Below are positions 28,201-36,813 of a stretch of 64,000 nucleotides of DNA, piece by piece. The translations under genes were made by a program, and so were the position numbers. The notes under the pieces were generated by a model. The model saw only the letters and a list, made by a program, of their open reading frames with translations, had not been told where the DNA came from and searched no databases. The stretch is from Roseinatronobacter domitianus (GTDB lineage Bacteria > Pseudomonadota > Alphaproteobacteria > Rhodobacterales > Rhodobacteraceae). Positions within the stretch are counted from its first letter, which is position 1; each line of letters begins with the position of its first letter. Location: the NCBI RefSeq assembly GCF_023336755.1, contig NZ_JALZWP010000003.1, forward strand, positions 186,001 through 250,000, given 5' to 3'.

Positions 28201-29298
28201 CTAAATCAAGCGTTCACCGGTATCAGGTGCGAAATAAGACGCTTTCGACAGGTCGAACCCGAAATCCAGCGTTTGACCTGCACGTGCACGAGTATCGGCC
28301 GACAAGCGCGAGGTCACTTCCTTGCCGCCCAATCTGGCAACAACATACGTGTCGGCTCCGGCAGGCTCGACCACATCGACACGCACGGCACCGCCTTGCA
28401 AAGCCTCGCCGGCGCGGGCGGTGGCTTCATGCATGTCCTCTGGGCGCAGGCCCAAAAGGATATCGCCGGTCAGCCCTGCATGGCGTGGCTCTTGCAGGCG
28501 CAACGGGTCAGCGCCGTCGCGCGCGATCTCGATCACGCTACCAGTGCCATTCGGCATGGCCCGCGCCGGAATAAGGTTCATGGCCGGGCTGCCCATGAAA
28601 TCCGCCACAAATGTGTTTGCTGGGCGGGTATATATCTCGTGCGGGCTGCCGATCTGCTGGATGATGCCACCTTTCATGACCACGATCTTGGTGGCCAGCG
28701 TCATCGCCTCGATCTGGTCATGGGTGACGTAAACCATACTGGCACCAAGGTCTTGATGCAGGCGCTTGATCTCTGTCCGCATTTCAACGCGCAATTTTGC
28801 GTCGAGGTTTGACAATGGTTCATCGAACAAGAACAGCGCCGGGTCGCGCACCAAAGCGCGCCCCATGGCAACACGCTGGCGCTGACCACCCGACAACTGA
28901 CCCGGACGCCGGTTCAGAAGCGGTTCAATCTGCAATTGCCGCGCGACTTCTGCCAGCTTTGCAGCTTGCGTGGCCTTGTCCACGCCGCGGACCTGCATCC
29001 CGAAGGTGATGTTTTTGGCCACACTCATGGTCGGGTAAAGCGCGTAGCTTTGGAAGACCATGGCGATATTGCGGTCCTTTGGGCTGACCTGCGTCATGTC
29101 TTGCCCCGCAATGCGGATCGCGCCACCGGTGATCGGCTCCAAACCCGCGATGCAGTTCAGCAGGGTGGATTTCCCGCAACCCGACGGGCCAACCAGCACA
29201 AGGAATTCGCCCTTATCAATGCTGACATTGATGTCCTTGAGGATTTCGGTCGCGCCGTAGCTTTTGAACAGGCCGTCGACCTCTAGAATATGCGACAT
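28201..29298 (-). CDS. Sugar ABC transporter ATP-binding protein (MalK/UgpC family)
   Basis: 365 residues. Walker A GPSGCGKST is at residues 37-45, Q-loop VFQSYALYP near 81-89, signature LSGGQ at 135-139, Walker B ALFLFDEPLSNLD and the switch His in VTHDQ. A C-terminal TOBE-type regulatory domain (about 240-365) has the GLRPED motif of carbohydrate importers. It energises the two permeases encoded just upstream; together with the glucose-type binding protein it forms a complete importer. It is the last gene of the four-gene operon. Confidence 0.92.
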   Translation of the reverse strand: MSHILEVDGLFKSYGATEILKDINVSIDKGEFLVLVGPSGCGKSTLLNCIAGLEPITGGAIRIAGQDMTQVSPKDRNIAMVFQSYALYPTMSVAKNITFGMQVRGVDKATQAAKLAEVARQLQIEPLLNRRPGQLSGGQRQRVAMGRALVRDPALFLFDEPLSNLDAKLRVEMRTEIKRLHQDLGASMVYVTHDQIEAMTLATKIVVMKGGIIQQIGSPHEIYTRPANTFVADFMGSPAMNLIPARAMPNGTGSVIEIARDGADPLRLQEPRHAGLTGDILLGLRPEDMHEATARAGEALQGGAVRVDVVEPAGADTYVVARLGGKEVTSRLSADTRARAGQTLDFGFDLSKASYFAPDTGERLI

Positions 29299-29302
29299 GA
29301 GA

Positions 29303-30193
29303 TTATCCTTTCACCGATCCGGCGGTCAGGCCGCGAATGAAGTATTTTCCGGCGACGACATAGACCAACAAGGTCGGCAGGGCGGCAATGATCGCGGCGG
29401 CCATATCGACATTGTAGGCTTTGACGCCGGTGGTGGAGTTGACGATGTTATTCAGCGCGACCGTGATCGGCTGCGTGCCCGCTTGGCTGAAGGACACCCC
29501 GAACAGGAAATCGTTCCAGATCTGGGTGAATTGCCAGATGACCGTCACGACGATGATGGGCAGAGACAGCGGCAGGAAGATCGACCAGAAGATACGGAAG
29601 AACCCCGCCCCGTCAATTTTCGCAGCCTTGGTCAGTTCCGCCGGGATGGTCACGTAATAGTTGCGGAAAAACAACGTGGTAAAGCCGATTCCGTAGATGA
29701 CATGCACGAAGATCAGCCCCGGAATGGTGCCCGCGATGTTCAGAATACCCAAGGTCCGCGCCATGGGCAGCAGCACGACTTGAAAGGGGATGAAACAGCC
29801 GAACAGCATCAGCGCGAAGATGATGTTGGCGCCGCGAAAGTTCCACTGCGCAACGACATAGCCGTTCATCGCGCCAAGAACAGTCGAGATCATGACCGCA
29901 GGCACCGCCAGCATGACCGAGTTCCAGAAATAGGGCTGCAAGCCTTCGCATTGAATACCGGTGCAAGCCCCCGACCAAGCGGTGCGCCAGGCATCGAAGG
30001 TCACCTCGCGCGGCAGGGCGATCAGACTTCCGGTGCGGATTTCTTCCAGACTTTTGAGCGAGGTCGTCAGCATCACGAAGAACGGCAGCAGATACCACAG
30101 CGCGAACACCGTCAGCATCAGGTAAAGCCCCCAGCGCAAGGCGATTTTCAGCGCGCGCGACTGGGTTGGGGCAGTGAAGGTTGCGTCAGTCAT
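29303..30193 (-). CDS. Sugar ABC transporter permease (MalG family)
   Basis: 296 residues with six predicted membrane helices, an N-terminal cytoplasmic segment and the EAA coupling loop near residues 190-215 (ELTKAAKIDGAGFFRIFWSI), which contacts the ATPase. The C-terminus (GKYFIRGLTAGSVKG) is the usual MalG-type ending. The start overlaps the preceding permease gene by eight bases. It forms the transmembrane pore with the neighbouring permease. Confidence 0.92.
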   Translation of the reverse strand: MTDATFTAPTQSRALKIALRWGLYLMLTVFALWYLLPFFVMLTTSLKSLEEIRTGSLIALPREVTFDAWRTAWSGACTGIQCEGLQPYFWNSVMLAVPAVMISTVLGAMNGYVVAQWNFRGANIIFALMLFGCFIPFQVVLLPMARTLGILNIAGTIPGLIFVHVIYGIGFTTLFFRNYYVTIPAELTKAAKIDGAGFFRIFWSIFLPLSLPIIVVTVIWQFTQIWNDFLFGVSFSQAGTQPITVALNNIVNSTTGVKAYNVDMAAAIIAALPTLLVYVVAGKYFIRGLTAGSVKG

Positions 30194-31055
30194 GTTTCGC
30201 CCTCAGCTCTGAATACAGGTATGGGACCACGATGGCGAAGACGATCATCATCATGACCATGGCGCTCGAGGCTGCCTGCCCGATATCGCCGCGCGAAAAC
30301 GCCATGGCATACATGTAGGTGGCGGGCAGGTCGGTGGCGTAGCCGGGGCCACCCCCGGTCAGCGCAATGACCAGATCGAAGCTTTTGATCGCCAGATGCG
30401 ACAACACGATGAAGGCCGACAAAAAGATCGGGGCCATGCTGGGAATGATGATTGCGGTATAGATGCGGTGGGTCGGGATGCCGTCGACCTGCGCGGCTTT
30501 GATGATCTCTCCATCCACCGACCGCAGACCCGCCAGAAACAGCGCCATCACGAAACCAGACGCCTGCCAGACCCCGGCGATGACCACGGTATAAATGGCC
30601 ATGTCGGGGTCGGTGATCCAGTCGAAGCGGAAATCCTCGAACCCCCAGCCGCGCACCATGGCTTCCAGCCCCAGACCGGGGTTGAGCATCCATTTCCAGG
30701 CGGTGCCGGTTACGATCAGCGACAGCGCCATCGGGTATAGATAGATGGTGCGCAACACACCTTCGGTGCGGATTTTCTGGTCCAGAAAAATCGCCAGCAG
30801 CAGGCCCAGAAGCATGGAAATGCCAATGAACAGCACACCGAACACGAACAGGTTGTTCAGCGCGACCTCCCACCGGGGCGAGGCGAAAAGCCGTTCATAC
30901 TGGATGGTGCCGACAAGGTCATAATTGGGCAACAGCCGCGAGCGGGTGAAGCTGACCCACGCCGTCCACGCAATAAAGCCGTAAACGAATAACAGGGCCG
31001 CAATAAAACTGGGTGCCAGAACAAGCTTCGGCACATGGCGTTCAAGCCATTGCAT
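30186..31055 (-). CDS. Sugar ABC transporter permease (MalF family)
   Basis: 289 residues from ATG 31055, preceded by GGGAGG; an extended frame is not needed. Six helices are predicted, beginning LVLAPSFIAALLFVYGFIAW. The EAA loop is DGEIIKAAQVDGIPTHRIY, near residues 190-210, and GGPGYATDLPATYMY is a conserved segment of this family. The typical partner of the MalG-like permease encoded downstream. Confidence 0.92.
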   Translation of the reverse strand: MQWLERHVPKLVLAPSFIAALLFVYGFIAWTAWVSFTRSRLLPNYDLVGTIQYERLFASPRWEVALNNLFVFGVLFIGISMLLGLLLAIFLDQKIRTEGVLRTIYLYPMALSLIVTGTAWKWMLNPGLGLEAMVRGWGFEDFRFDWITDPDMAIYTVVIAGVWQASGFVMALFLAGLRSVDGEIIKAAQVDGIPTHRIYTAIIIPSMAPIFLSAFIVLSHLAIKSFDLVIALTGGGPGYATDLPATYMYAMAFSRGDIGQAASSAMVMMMIVFAIVVPYLYSELRAKHD

Positions 31056-31157
31056 GGGAAGCCTCCCTTCGGTTGGGGAATGGGGTGGCGCCGGGGCCAC
31101 GTTGCGGCCAATGCCGCAAGGGACGCCGGGGACAGGATCGCCCCCGGCGCGTTTTGA

Positions 31158-32402
31158 TTACATCGAGTTGGTGACCGCGTCGGCCAGCATTTGGACAGCG
31201 TCGTCAGAGGACATGTCGCTGTTGAAATGCGCGGTCACGACATCGGTGATTGCGCCCGCCTGCGCGCCGCGCAGCGCCATGCCATGCGCGTAGGACGGCA
31301 GCAGCGACCCGGCGTCCGAAGTGGCCGCCATCTCGTTAGAGGACAGAACGGCGCAAGCGTCGAACTCATCCAGCGCAACATCGCTGCGCACCGGGATGGA
31401 GCCTTTGTTCAGGTTGAACACTTTCTGAAAGTTCTGGCCCACGATCAGCTCTGCCAAAAGCGCCTGACCAGCCTGCGCATCTTCGCCATCGACTTCGAAC
31501 ATCGCAAAGCTGTCGACGTTATACAGGTAGCCATCACCGGGGGTCGAAGCGCACAGGAAATCCTCGCCCGGCACTTTACCAGCAGCAAGGAATTCGCCCT
31601 TGGCCCAGTCGCCCATGATCTGGAAGGCAGCTTCGCCATTCATGACCATCGCGGTGGCAAGGTTCCAGTCACGACCCGAGAAGTTGGCGTCGACATAGCC
31701 GCGCATGGTGCGCATCTGGTCGAAGGCAGCTTTCATCGTGTCAGATGTCAGCGCGTCCATATCCAGATCGATGAGCGCCGAACGGAAGAATTCCGGCCCG
31801 CCCAGACCCAGCACGACGGTTTCAAACACGGTCGCGTCCTGCCATGACTGACCGCCATGCGCCAGCGGCGTGATGCCCGCAGCTTGCAGCTTGTCAGCGG
31901 CGGCGTTGAATTCGTCCCAAGTGGTCGGCATGGCAATGCCGTGCTCGTCCAGGATCGCTTTGTTTGCCCAGACCCAATCCACGCGGTGCACGTTTACGGG
32001 TGCCGCGCACCAAGTGCCTTCGCACTGCATGTGGCCCGCGATGGACGCGGGCAGGACATCGGCCCAGCCCTGAGCTTCGGCCACGGCGGAAATGTCAGCC
32101 AGAACGCCTTCTTCATACCATTCCTGAATGGCGGGGCCTTTGAGCTGCACGGCGGTCGGTGCGTTGCCGGACAGCACACGGGCGCGCAGCGCGGTCATGG
32201 CCGCATCGCCACCGCCACCGGCCACGGGCATGTCGGTCCAGCTACCGCCACGGCTGGCGAATTCTTCCTGCAACACGGCCACGGCACGGGCTTCACCGCC
32301 AGAGGTCCACCAATGCAGAACCTCGGCCTGAGGCTCTGCCATCGCAGCACCGGCCATGCAAAAAGATGCGACGGAAGTCGCAAGAATCGTCTTCATATTC
32401 AT
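31158..32402 (-). CDS. Glucose-type sugar-binding periplasmic protein (GtsA-like)
   Basis: About 414 residues from ATG 32402, the start best spaced from GGGAGG (two other ATGs lie within six codons). A signal peptide ends near AGAAMAEP. The mature start EVLHWWTSGGEARAV, then VAGGGGDAAMTAL, PVNVHRVDWVWANKA, LAHGGQSWQDATVFE and MNGEAAFQIMGDWAKGEF, match the Pseudomonas GtsA/glucose-mannose binding proteins segment by segment. It delivers sugar to the permeases. The substrate is inferred as glucose or a similar aldohexose. First gene of the importer operon and divergent from a two-component system. Confidence 0.85.
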   Translation of the reverse strand: MNMKTILATSVASFCMAGAAMAEPQAEVLHWWTSGGEARAVAVLQEEFASRGGSWTDMPVAGGGGDAAMTALRARVLSGNAPTAVQLKGPAIQEWYEEGVLADISAVAEAQGWADVLPASIAGHMQCEGTWCAAPVNVHRVDWVWANKAILDEHGIAMPTTWDEFNAAADKLQAAGITPLAHGGQSWQDATVFETVVLGLGGPEFFRSALIDLDMDALTSDTMKAAFDQMRTMRGYVDANFSGRDWNLATAMVMNGEAAFQIMGDWAKGEFLAAGKVPGEDFLCASTPGDGYLYNVDSFAMFEVDGEDAQAGQALLAELIVGQNFQKVFNLNKGSIPVRSDVALDEFDACAVLSSNEMAATSDAGSLLPSYAHGMALRGAQAGAITDVVTAHFNSDMSSDDAVQMLADAVTNSM

Positions 32403-32516
32403 GATCATCCTCCCAGATGGTTGGCGGGACATCCGCCAGACGTGGTAAGCATGGCGCAAGCCATGTGGCCCACGCAACTGCCCTATGCACCCGGATTGAC
32501 CGAATTTCGCGGCGCT

Positions 32517-32533
32517 TGTTACAGGCTGTTACA
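32517..32533. promoter_or_regulatory. Tandem TGTTACA repeat, candidate response-regulator site
   Basis: TGTTACA at 32517-32523 is repeated exactly at 32527-32533, a 10-base period equal to one helical turn. It lies in the 187-bp gap between the divergent sugar importer and OmpR-type regulator genes. Tandem heptamers in phase are the usual binding arrangement for OmpR/PhoB-family dimers. Confidence 0.5.
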
Positions 32534-32589
32534 ATACCCGCGTGCTTGGTGCTAAACCAACACCATCCGCGGCTTGGAGGAGAGCAGGA

Positions 32590-33318
32590 ATGGCCATTCC
32601 CCGCCTTTTGGTGGTCGATGATGACGCAGAGATGTGTTCCATGATGGTTGGCTGGCTGCAACGCAACGGCTTTTCCGTGGCAGGCGTGCAGGACGGCGCA
32701 GGCGTGGCGCAGCAAATGGCGGCGGGGCGCGTGGACCTGATCTTGCTCGATGTGATGTTGGGCGACGAAAGCGGCCTGCGCATCTGCCAACAGTTGCGGC
32801 AAGAGCATGACGTGCCGATCATCATGGTTTCGGCATTATCGGCAGATGACAACCGCATGGCGGGCTATCGCTCTGGCGCGGATGATTACATTGCCAAACC
32901 TTTCAACCCCGAATTGTTGGTCGCACGCGTGCGCGCGGTGCTGCGCCGCACCCGGCGCGCGGCGTCGCTGGCTTACCGGCGGCAAGCGCGGGTCTACCGT
33001 TTCGCCGGATGGCGATTCGACACACGAGAGGCGAGCGCCCATGCACCGGGCGGGTTCGAGGTGGCTCTGTCCACCCGCGAGCGCCAGTTGTTGCAGGTGT
33101 TCTTGGCGAACCCCGAAATCCCGCTGTCGCGCGAGGAAATCGCCGAAGCCATGGATGTGCTTGGCGAAAGCACAGACCCCGCCGAGGGCCGCGCCATCGA
33201 CATGCTGGTGGGCCGCTTGCGCAGCAAGATAGAGGACGCACCGAAAGACCCCGTCCTGATCCGCACCGCGCGCGGCGTGGGCTATGTGCTGGCTTGCCCG
33301 GTCGAGGTTGAGGGATGA
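32590..33318 (+). CDS. OmpR-family response regulator
   Basis: 242 residues from ATG 32590, with GGAGGAGAGCAGG upstream. The receiver domain has the acidic pocket VVDDDAE, the phospho-acceptor D54 (LILLDVMLG) and the conserved Lys (YIAKPFNP). A winged-helix Trans_reg_C domain follows (about 135-235: LSTRERQLLQVFLANP, LVGRLRSKIEDAP, IRTARGVGYVL). Its stop overlaps the histidine kinase start (ATGA). Divergence from the glucose-type importer suggests it controls that operon, as GltR does for gtsABCD in Pseudomonas. Confidence 0.92.
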   Translation: MAIPRLLVVDDDAEMCSMMVGWLQRNGFSVAGVQDGAGVAQQMAAGRVDLILLDVMLGDESGLRICQQLRQEHDVPIIMVSALSADDNRMAGYRSGADDYIAKPFNPELLVARVRAVLRRTRRAASLAYRRQARVYRFAGWRFDTREASAHAPGGFEVALSTRERQLLQVFLANPEIPLSREEIAEAMDVLGESTDPAEGRAIDMLVGRLRSKIEDAPKDPVLIRTARGVGYVLACPVEVEG

Positions 33319-34757
33319 TCCGCAGCCTGCGCGGCTGGGCCAGCCTGTGGATACTGTCGGCGATGGGTGCGGGCGCGCTGGCGGCATGGTTGTGGCTGTC
33401 CTCGACCCATGCATGGCGCGAGCATCTGGATCGGGCCGCCCAAACCGGGCGCGACGTCGCCGCAACTGTATTGCTGGGCACGCCATTGCCCGGCGACACG
33501 CGGCTGGTCGCGCTGGGGCGCACAGACCAGCCCCCCGGTGCCGATGAGGCCGGGATGAGATCCTCGGCGCGCGTAACATCGCTGGCCTTTCGTCAGCCCG
33601 GCCCGGATGGTGCTGGCCAAGGCGGCGGCGCGCGGTTGCAGGTGCAGGTCGTCAGCGCAAGGCTGCAATACCCCGTGGCAGACCTGAACGCTGCGGGGGC
33701 CTACGCGGGCATGGCCGCGCTGTCGCGAACGCTGGCGCGGCTGTGTTCAGACCCGGTGCTGTTTTTGCGCGCTGATAACGGGCCTTGGTGGCGGGCGGAA
33801 AGCGCGCTGTGGTCCTGCGACGCGCAACCACGCGACTGGCGAATCGGAGCGCTTGTATTGGCAGGTGTGGCACTGATGGCGCTTCTTAGCCATGCCGCCG
33901 ACCTGACCGCCAGTTTTCGCGATTTCGCGCGCGGACTGGCCACGCGCCGGCGTCCCGGCGAAACGGCCGACCTGGCCCTGACCGGCCCAGAGGAGTTGCG
34001 CGCCACCATTACCGCCGTGAATGGCTATCTGGCCGATGAGCGCGCGCGTCTTGCGCGGCGCGCCATGGTGCTGTCCGGTGTCAGCCATGATCTGGGAACC
34101 CCGGCCACACGCCTGCGTCTGCGCGCGGCGATGATAGAGGACGCCGAATTGCGCGCCCGGTTCGAGGATGATCTGGACCGTATGGGCGCGATGATCGAGG
34201 AAGTCCTGACCTTCACTCGCGCCGAAATCGCGGCAGAATCCACGCGCGAATTCTGCCTTGCCGCCTTGACCGAAGCTGTGGTCGATGACTACCGCGACAC
34301 CGGCCGCCCGGTGGGCATGACGCTGGCCGCACCCGCCAGCATGGACACCGCCCAGACCGTCTTTGCCTTGGGTCGTCCGCGCCGCATGGCATTGCCGGAA
34401 TCGCGGCGGCTTCTATTCACCGGGCGGCCCTTGGCACTGGAGCGCGCCTTGTCGAACCTGATCGAGAATGCACTGAAATACGGACGCCGCGCCGACATCA
34501 TCTTGCGTGCCGATTCTGCACGCGTAGTGCTGGAAGTTCAGGATGCAGGCCGCGAACTGGACGCGGATAGCTTGCGCCGTCTGACCGACCCGTTTCAGCG
34601 TGGCGAGAACCTGACCGATGCGGATGGCACGCCAATTTCAGGCTTTGGCATGGGGCTTAGCATTGTGGCGACCATTGCCGCCCAGCATGGGGGCGAGCTG
34701 GAATTCGAGCAACGCCCCCAAGGGTTGACCGCGCGGCTGATCCTGCCGCGCGGCTGA
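33315..34757 (+). CDS. Membrane sensor histidine kinase
   Basis: 480 residues. Two membrane helices (about 9-31 and 176-195) enclose a periplasmic sensor region of roughly 145 residues. A HAMP-like linker precedes the dimerisation domain with H258 in the H-box (SGVSHDLGTPATRLRLRA). The catalytic domain has the N-box NLIENALKYG, an unusual D-box (VQDAGRELD, where DxGxGI is normal) and the G-box GFGMGLSIV. Partner of the overlapping response regulator gene; the periplasmic signal is likely sugar-related, from context only. Confidence 0.9.
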   Translation: MIRSLRGWASLWILSAMGAGALAAWLWLSSTHAWREHLDRAAQTGRDVAATVLLGTPLPGDTRLVALGRTDQPPGADEAGMRSSARVTSLAFRQPGPDGAGQGGGARLQVQVVSARLQYPVADLNAAGAYAGMAALSRTLARLCSDPVLFLRADNGPWWRAESALWSCDAQPRDWRIGALVLAGVALMALLSHAADLTASFRDFARGLATRRRPGETADLALTGPEELRATITAVNGYLADERARLARRAMVLSGVSHDLGTPATRLRLRAAMIEDAELRARFEDDLDRMGAMIEEVLTFTRAEIAAESTREFCLAALTEAVVDDYRDTGRPVGMTLAAPASMDTAQTVFALGRPRRMALPESRRLLFTGRPLALERALSNLIENALKYGRRADIILRADSARVVLEVQDAGRELDADSLRRLTDPFQRGENLTDADGTPISGFGMGLSIVATIAAQHGGELEFEQRPQGLTARLILPRG

Positions 34758-34759
34758 TA

Positions 34760-35530
34760 TTATTGGCCTTGCGCCGCAAGAAACCCAATGATGTCGATGC
34801 GTTCCTGTTCGTCGCGCACGCCGGGATAGGCCATCCGGTTACCGGGAATATACTCATTGGGGTTGGTCAGCCACTGCTCCAGCCGTTCCGGCGTCCAGAT
34901 GCCGCCTGCCTCTTGCAGCGCGGTCGAATAGCGCCACGAGTCGACTGCCGCCACCTCACGCCCGACAATCCCGACCAAATGCGGACCACCCGCGTTGCGT
35001 TCAGTCGCATATTGGTGGCAGGTCGAACACTGGCGGAAAGCACTTTCACCTGCGTCAATGTCGGCACGCGCCAGAAGCGCAGACTCTTGCAACCCTTCAG
35101 CCTGTTCAGGCTCTGCGGGTGTCGCCTCGGCGGCGGTTTCGACGGTTTCCTCTGTCGTTTCTGCCGGGGCAGGCTCGGTTGCTGCCTCTTCCGCTTGGGC
35201 GGTCTCTTCCGCAACCGGCTCGGCCTCCTCTGCAACCTCTGTCGAGGCCGGCTCTTCTGCGGCAGGCGTGGCCTCTGCGGTTTCGACCGGCTCAGCCGGG
35301 TCTTCCGTCACAGGGGCCGACATATCAGCAACGCTAACCTCCTCGCGGCTTTCCTCCTGGAGAGGCTCGGAGACTTCAGCGACCTGCGGGGTCGCCTGCC
35401 GATCCGGGCCATCGCCAAAGCTGCGCACTGTGACCAAGATCAACAGCACTGCCAGACTGCCAAAAGTGCCGACCCGCAACAGCTTTTCGGCGGGGCTCAT
35501 ATTATCGATAGGATTTGGACGTGGGGCCAT
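34760..35530 (-). CDS. Membrane-anchored class I cytochrome c with long acidic linker
   Basis: 256 residues from ATG 35530 with AGAGGAAG upstream. One membrane helix (about 19-36: GTFGSLAVLLILVTVRSF) acts as an uncleaved anchor. A Glu/Ala/Pro/Thr-rich linker (about 42-150) is followed by the cytochrome domain (about 152-256) with CSTCH near 165-169 and the axial Met in GNRMAYPG near 233. The design resembles cytochrome cy of Rhodobacter, a tethered electron shuttle between bc1 complex and oxidase or photosynthetic reaction centre, but with a longer linker. It converges on the histidine kinase and follows acuI. Confidence 0.8.
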   Translation of the reverse strand: MAPRPNPIDNMSPAEKLLRVGTFGSLAVLLILVTVRSFGDGPDRQATPQVAEVSEPLQEESREEVSVADMSAPVTEDPAEPVETAEATPAAEEPASTEVAEEAEPVAEETAQAEEAATEPAPAETTEETVETAAEATPAEPEQAEGLQESALLARADIDAGESAFRQCSTCHQYATERNAGGPHLVGIVGREVAAVDSWRYSTALQEAGGIWTPERLEQWLTNPNEYIPGNRMAYPGVRDEQERIDIIGFLAAQGQ

Positions 35531-35623
35531 TTCTTCCTCTGGGTTTGCAATAGACTCTGCCTTCGAAAAGCCAGCTAATCGTGCAAAGCGCCAAGTAAAT
35601 AGCGTTTGCACGCGGAATCGCGC

Positions 35624-36616
35624 TCAGGCGTTTACATCTACCACAACGCGCCCCTTGACCTGCCCTTTCAGAATATCGGCGCCAAGTTGCGGCAAATCAG
35701 CCAGCGTGGCGAGCTGAGTCATTGCCTCTAGCTTGTCCATCGGCAGGTCTTGCGAAATCCGCCGCCACGCGCGCAGGCGGTTTTCATAGGGTTGCAGAAC
35801 CGAATCGATGCCCAGCAAATTCACGCCGCGCAACAGAAACGGGACCACCGTCGCCGGCAAACCCGCGCCACCCGCCAACCCCACGGCAGAGACAGAGGCA
35901 CCATATTTCATCTGCCCCAGCACACGCGCCAACATCGCGCCGCCCACGGCATCGACACAACCCGCCCATGTTTCCGATTCCAGCGGGCGTTTGACGGTTT
36001 CGTTCAACTCCTCGCGTGCAACGATCTGGGTCGCGCCAAGGTCGCGCAGGTAGCTTTCGGTTTCCGGACGCCCGGTGACGGCAGCAACCTCGTGGCCCAA
36101 AGCCGACAGGATCGCCACGGCAACGGAACCGACCCCACCCGCGGCCCCCGTGACCAGCACGGGGCCATTGCCGGGCTTCAGCCCGTGATCTTCCAGCGCC
36201 ATGACTGCCAGCATCGCCGTGAACCCTGCCGTGCCAACCGCCATCGCCTGCCGCGCGCTTATCCCGTCGGGCAGGGGCACCAGCCAATCGGCCTTGACGC
36301 GGGCCTTCTGGGCGTAACCGCCCCAATGCGCCTCACCCACGCGCCAGCCGGTCAAAACGACCGCATCTCCGGGCTTGTAGCGCGGGTCATCCGACGCCTC
36401 GACCGTTCCGGCGAAATCAATGCCGGGCACATGCGGATACTTGCGCACCAAACCGCCGCCGGGGCCAATGCACAGCCCATCCTTGTAGTTGACGGTAGAA
36501 TAGGCGACCTGCACCAGAACCTCGGCTTCGGGCAGCCGGTCTTCGGTCATATCCTGCACACTGGCTTTGGTGGTGCCGTCTTCCAGCTTGTCGACCACGA
36601 GCGCCTTGAATGTCAT
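35624..36616 (-). CDS. acuI: AcuI/YhdH-type acryloyl-CoA reductase (zinc-independent MDR)
   Basis: 330 residues, the usual length. The N-terminus MTFKALVVDKLEDGTTKASV is at the border of motif length; YSTVNYKDGLCI, the cofactor-binding VTGAAGGVGSVAVAIL (NADPH) and VDAVGG segments follow, typical of the YhdH/AcuI quinone-oxidoreductase group of medium-chain reductases. AcuI reduces toxic acryloyl-CoA to propionyl-CoA, for example in dimethylsulfoniopropionate or 3-hydroxypropionate breakdown. No dddL or acuR gene adjoins it here. The propionyl-CoA link to the mct/meh genes at the right end is suggestive only. Confidence 0.82.
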   Translation of the reverse strand: MTFKALVVDKLEDGTTKASVQDMTEDRLPEAEVLVQVAYSTVNYKDGLCIGPGGGLVRKYPHVPGIDFAGTVEASDDPRYKPGDAVVLTGWRVGEAHWGGYAQKARVKADWLVPLPDGISARQAMAVGTAGFTAMLAVMALEDHGLKPGNGPVLVTGAAGGVGSVAVAILSALGHEVAAVTGRPETESYLRDLGATQIVAREELNETVKRPLESETWAGCVDAVGGAMLARVLGQMKYGASVSAVGLAGGAGLPATVVPFLLRGVNLLGIDSVLQPYENRLRAWRRISQDLPMDKLEAMTQLATLADLPQLGADILKGQVKGRVVVDVNA

Positions 36617-36749
36617 CCTTGCAATCCTTTCCCTGTGTTTGACACGAGCCTAATGCAGAGCGTGCGTCAAGACCATGCCAAGCCGCCGGTGCGTTGCAGC
36701 ATTTTGCGGCGTGTCGGCAAAGCATCGCTTGTGCGGCCCGGTTTTCCCA

Positions 36750-36768
36750 TTGTGACACAGGCACAATT
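36750..36768. promoter_or_regulatory. ATTGTG-N7-CACAAT palindrome in a divergent gap
   Basis: A symmetric site with perfect six-base arms at 36750-36755 and 36763-36768, in the 197-bp gap between acuI (minus) and the transporter gene (plus), 45 bp before the transporter start. Possible operator; no regulator gene is adjacent. Confidence 0.3.
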
Positions 36769-36813
36769 CAGACTTAACTGCGCAGAACTGAACCCGATTC
36801 CGGCAGGCCTTGA

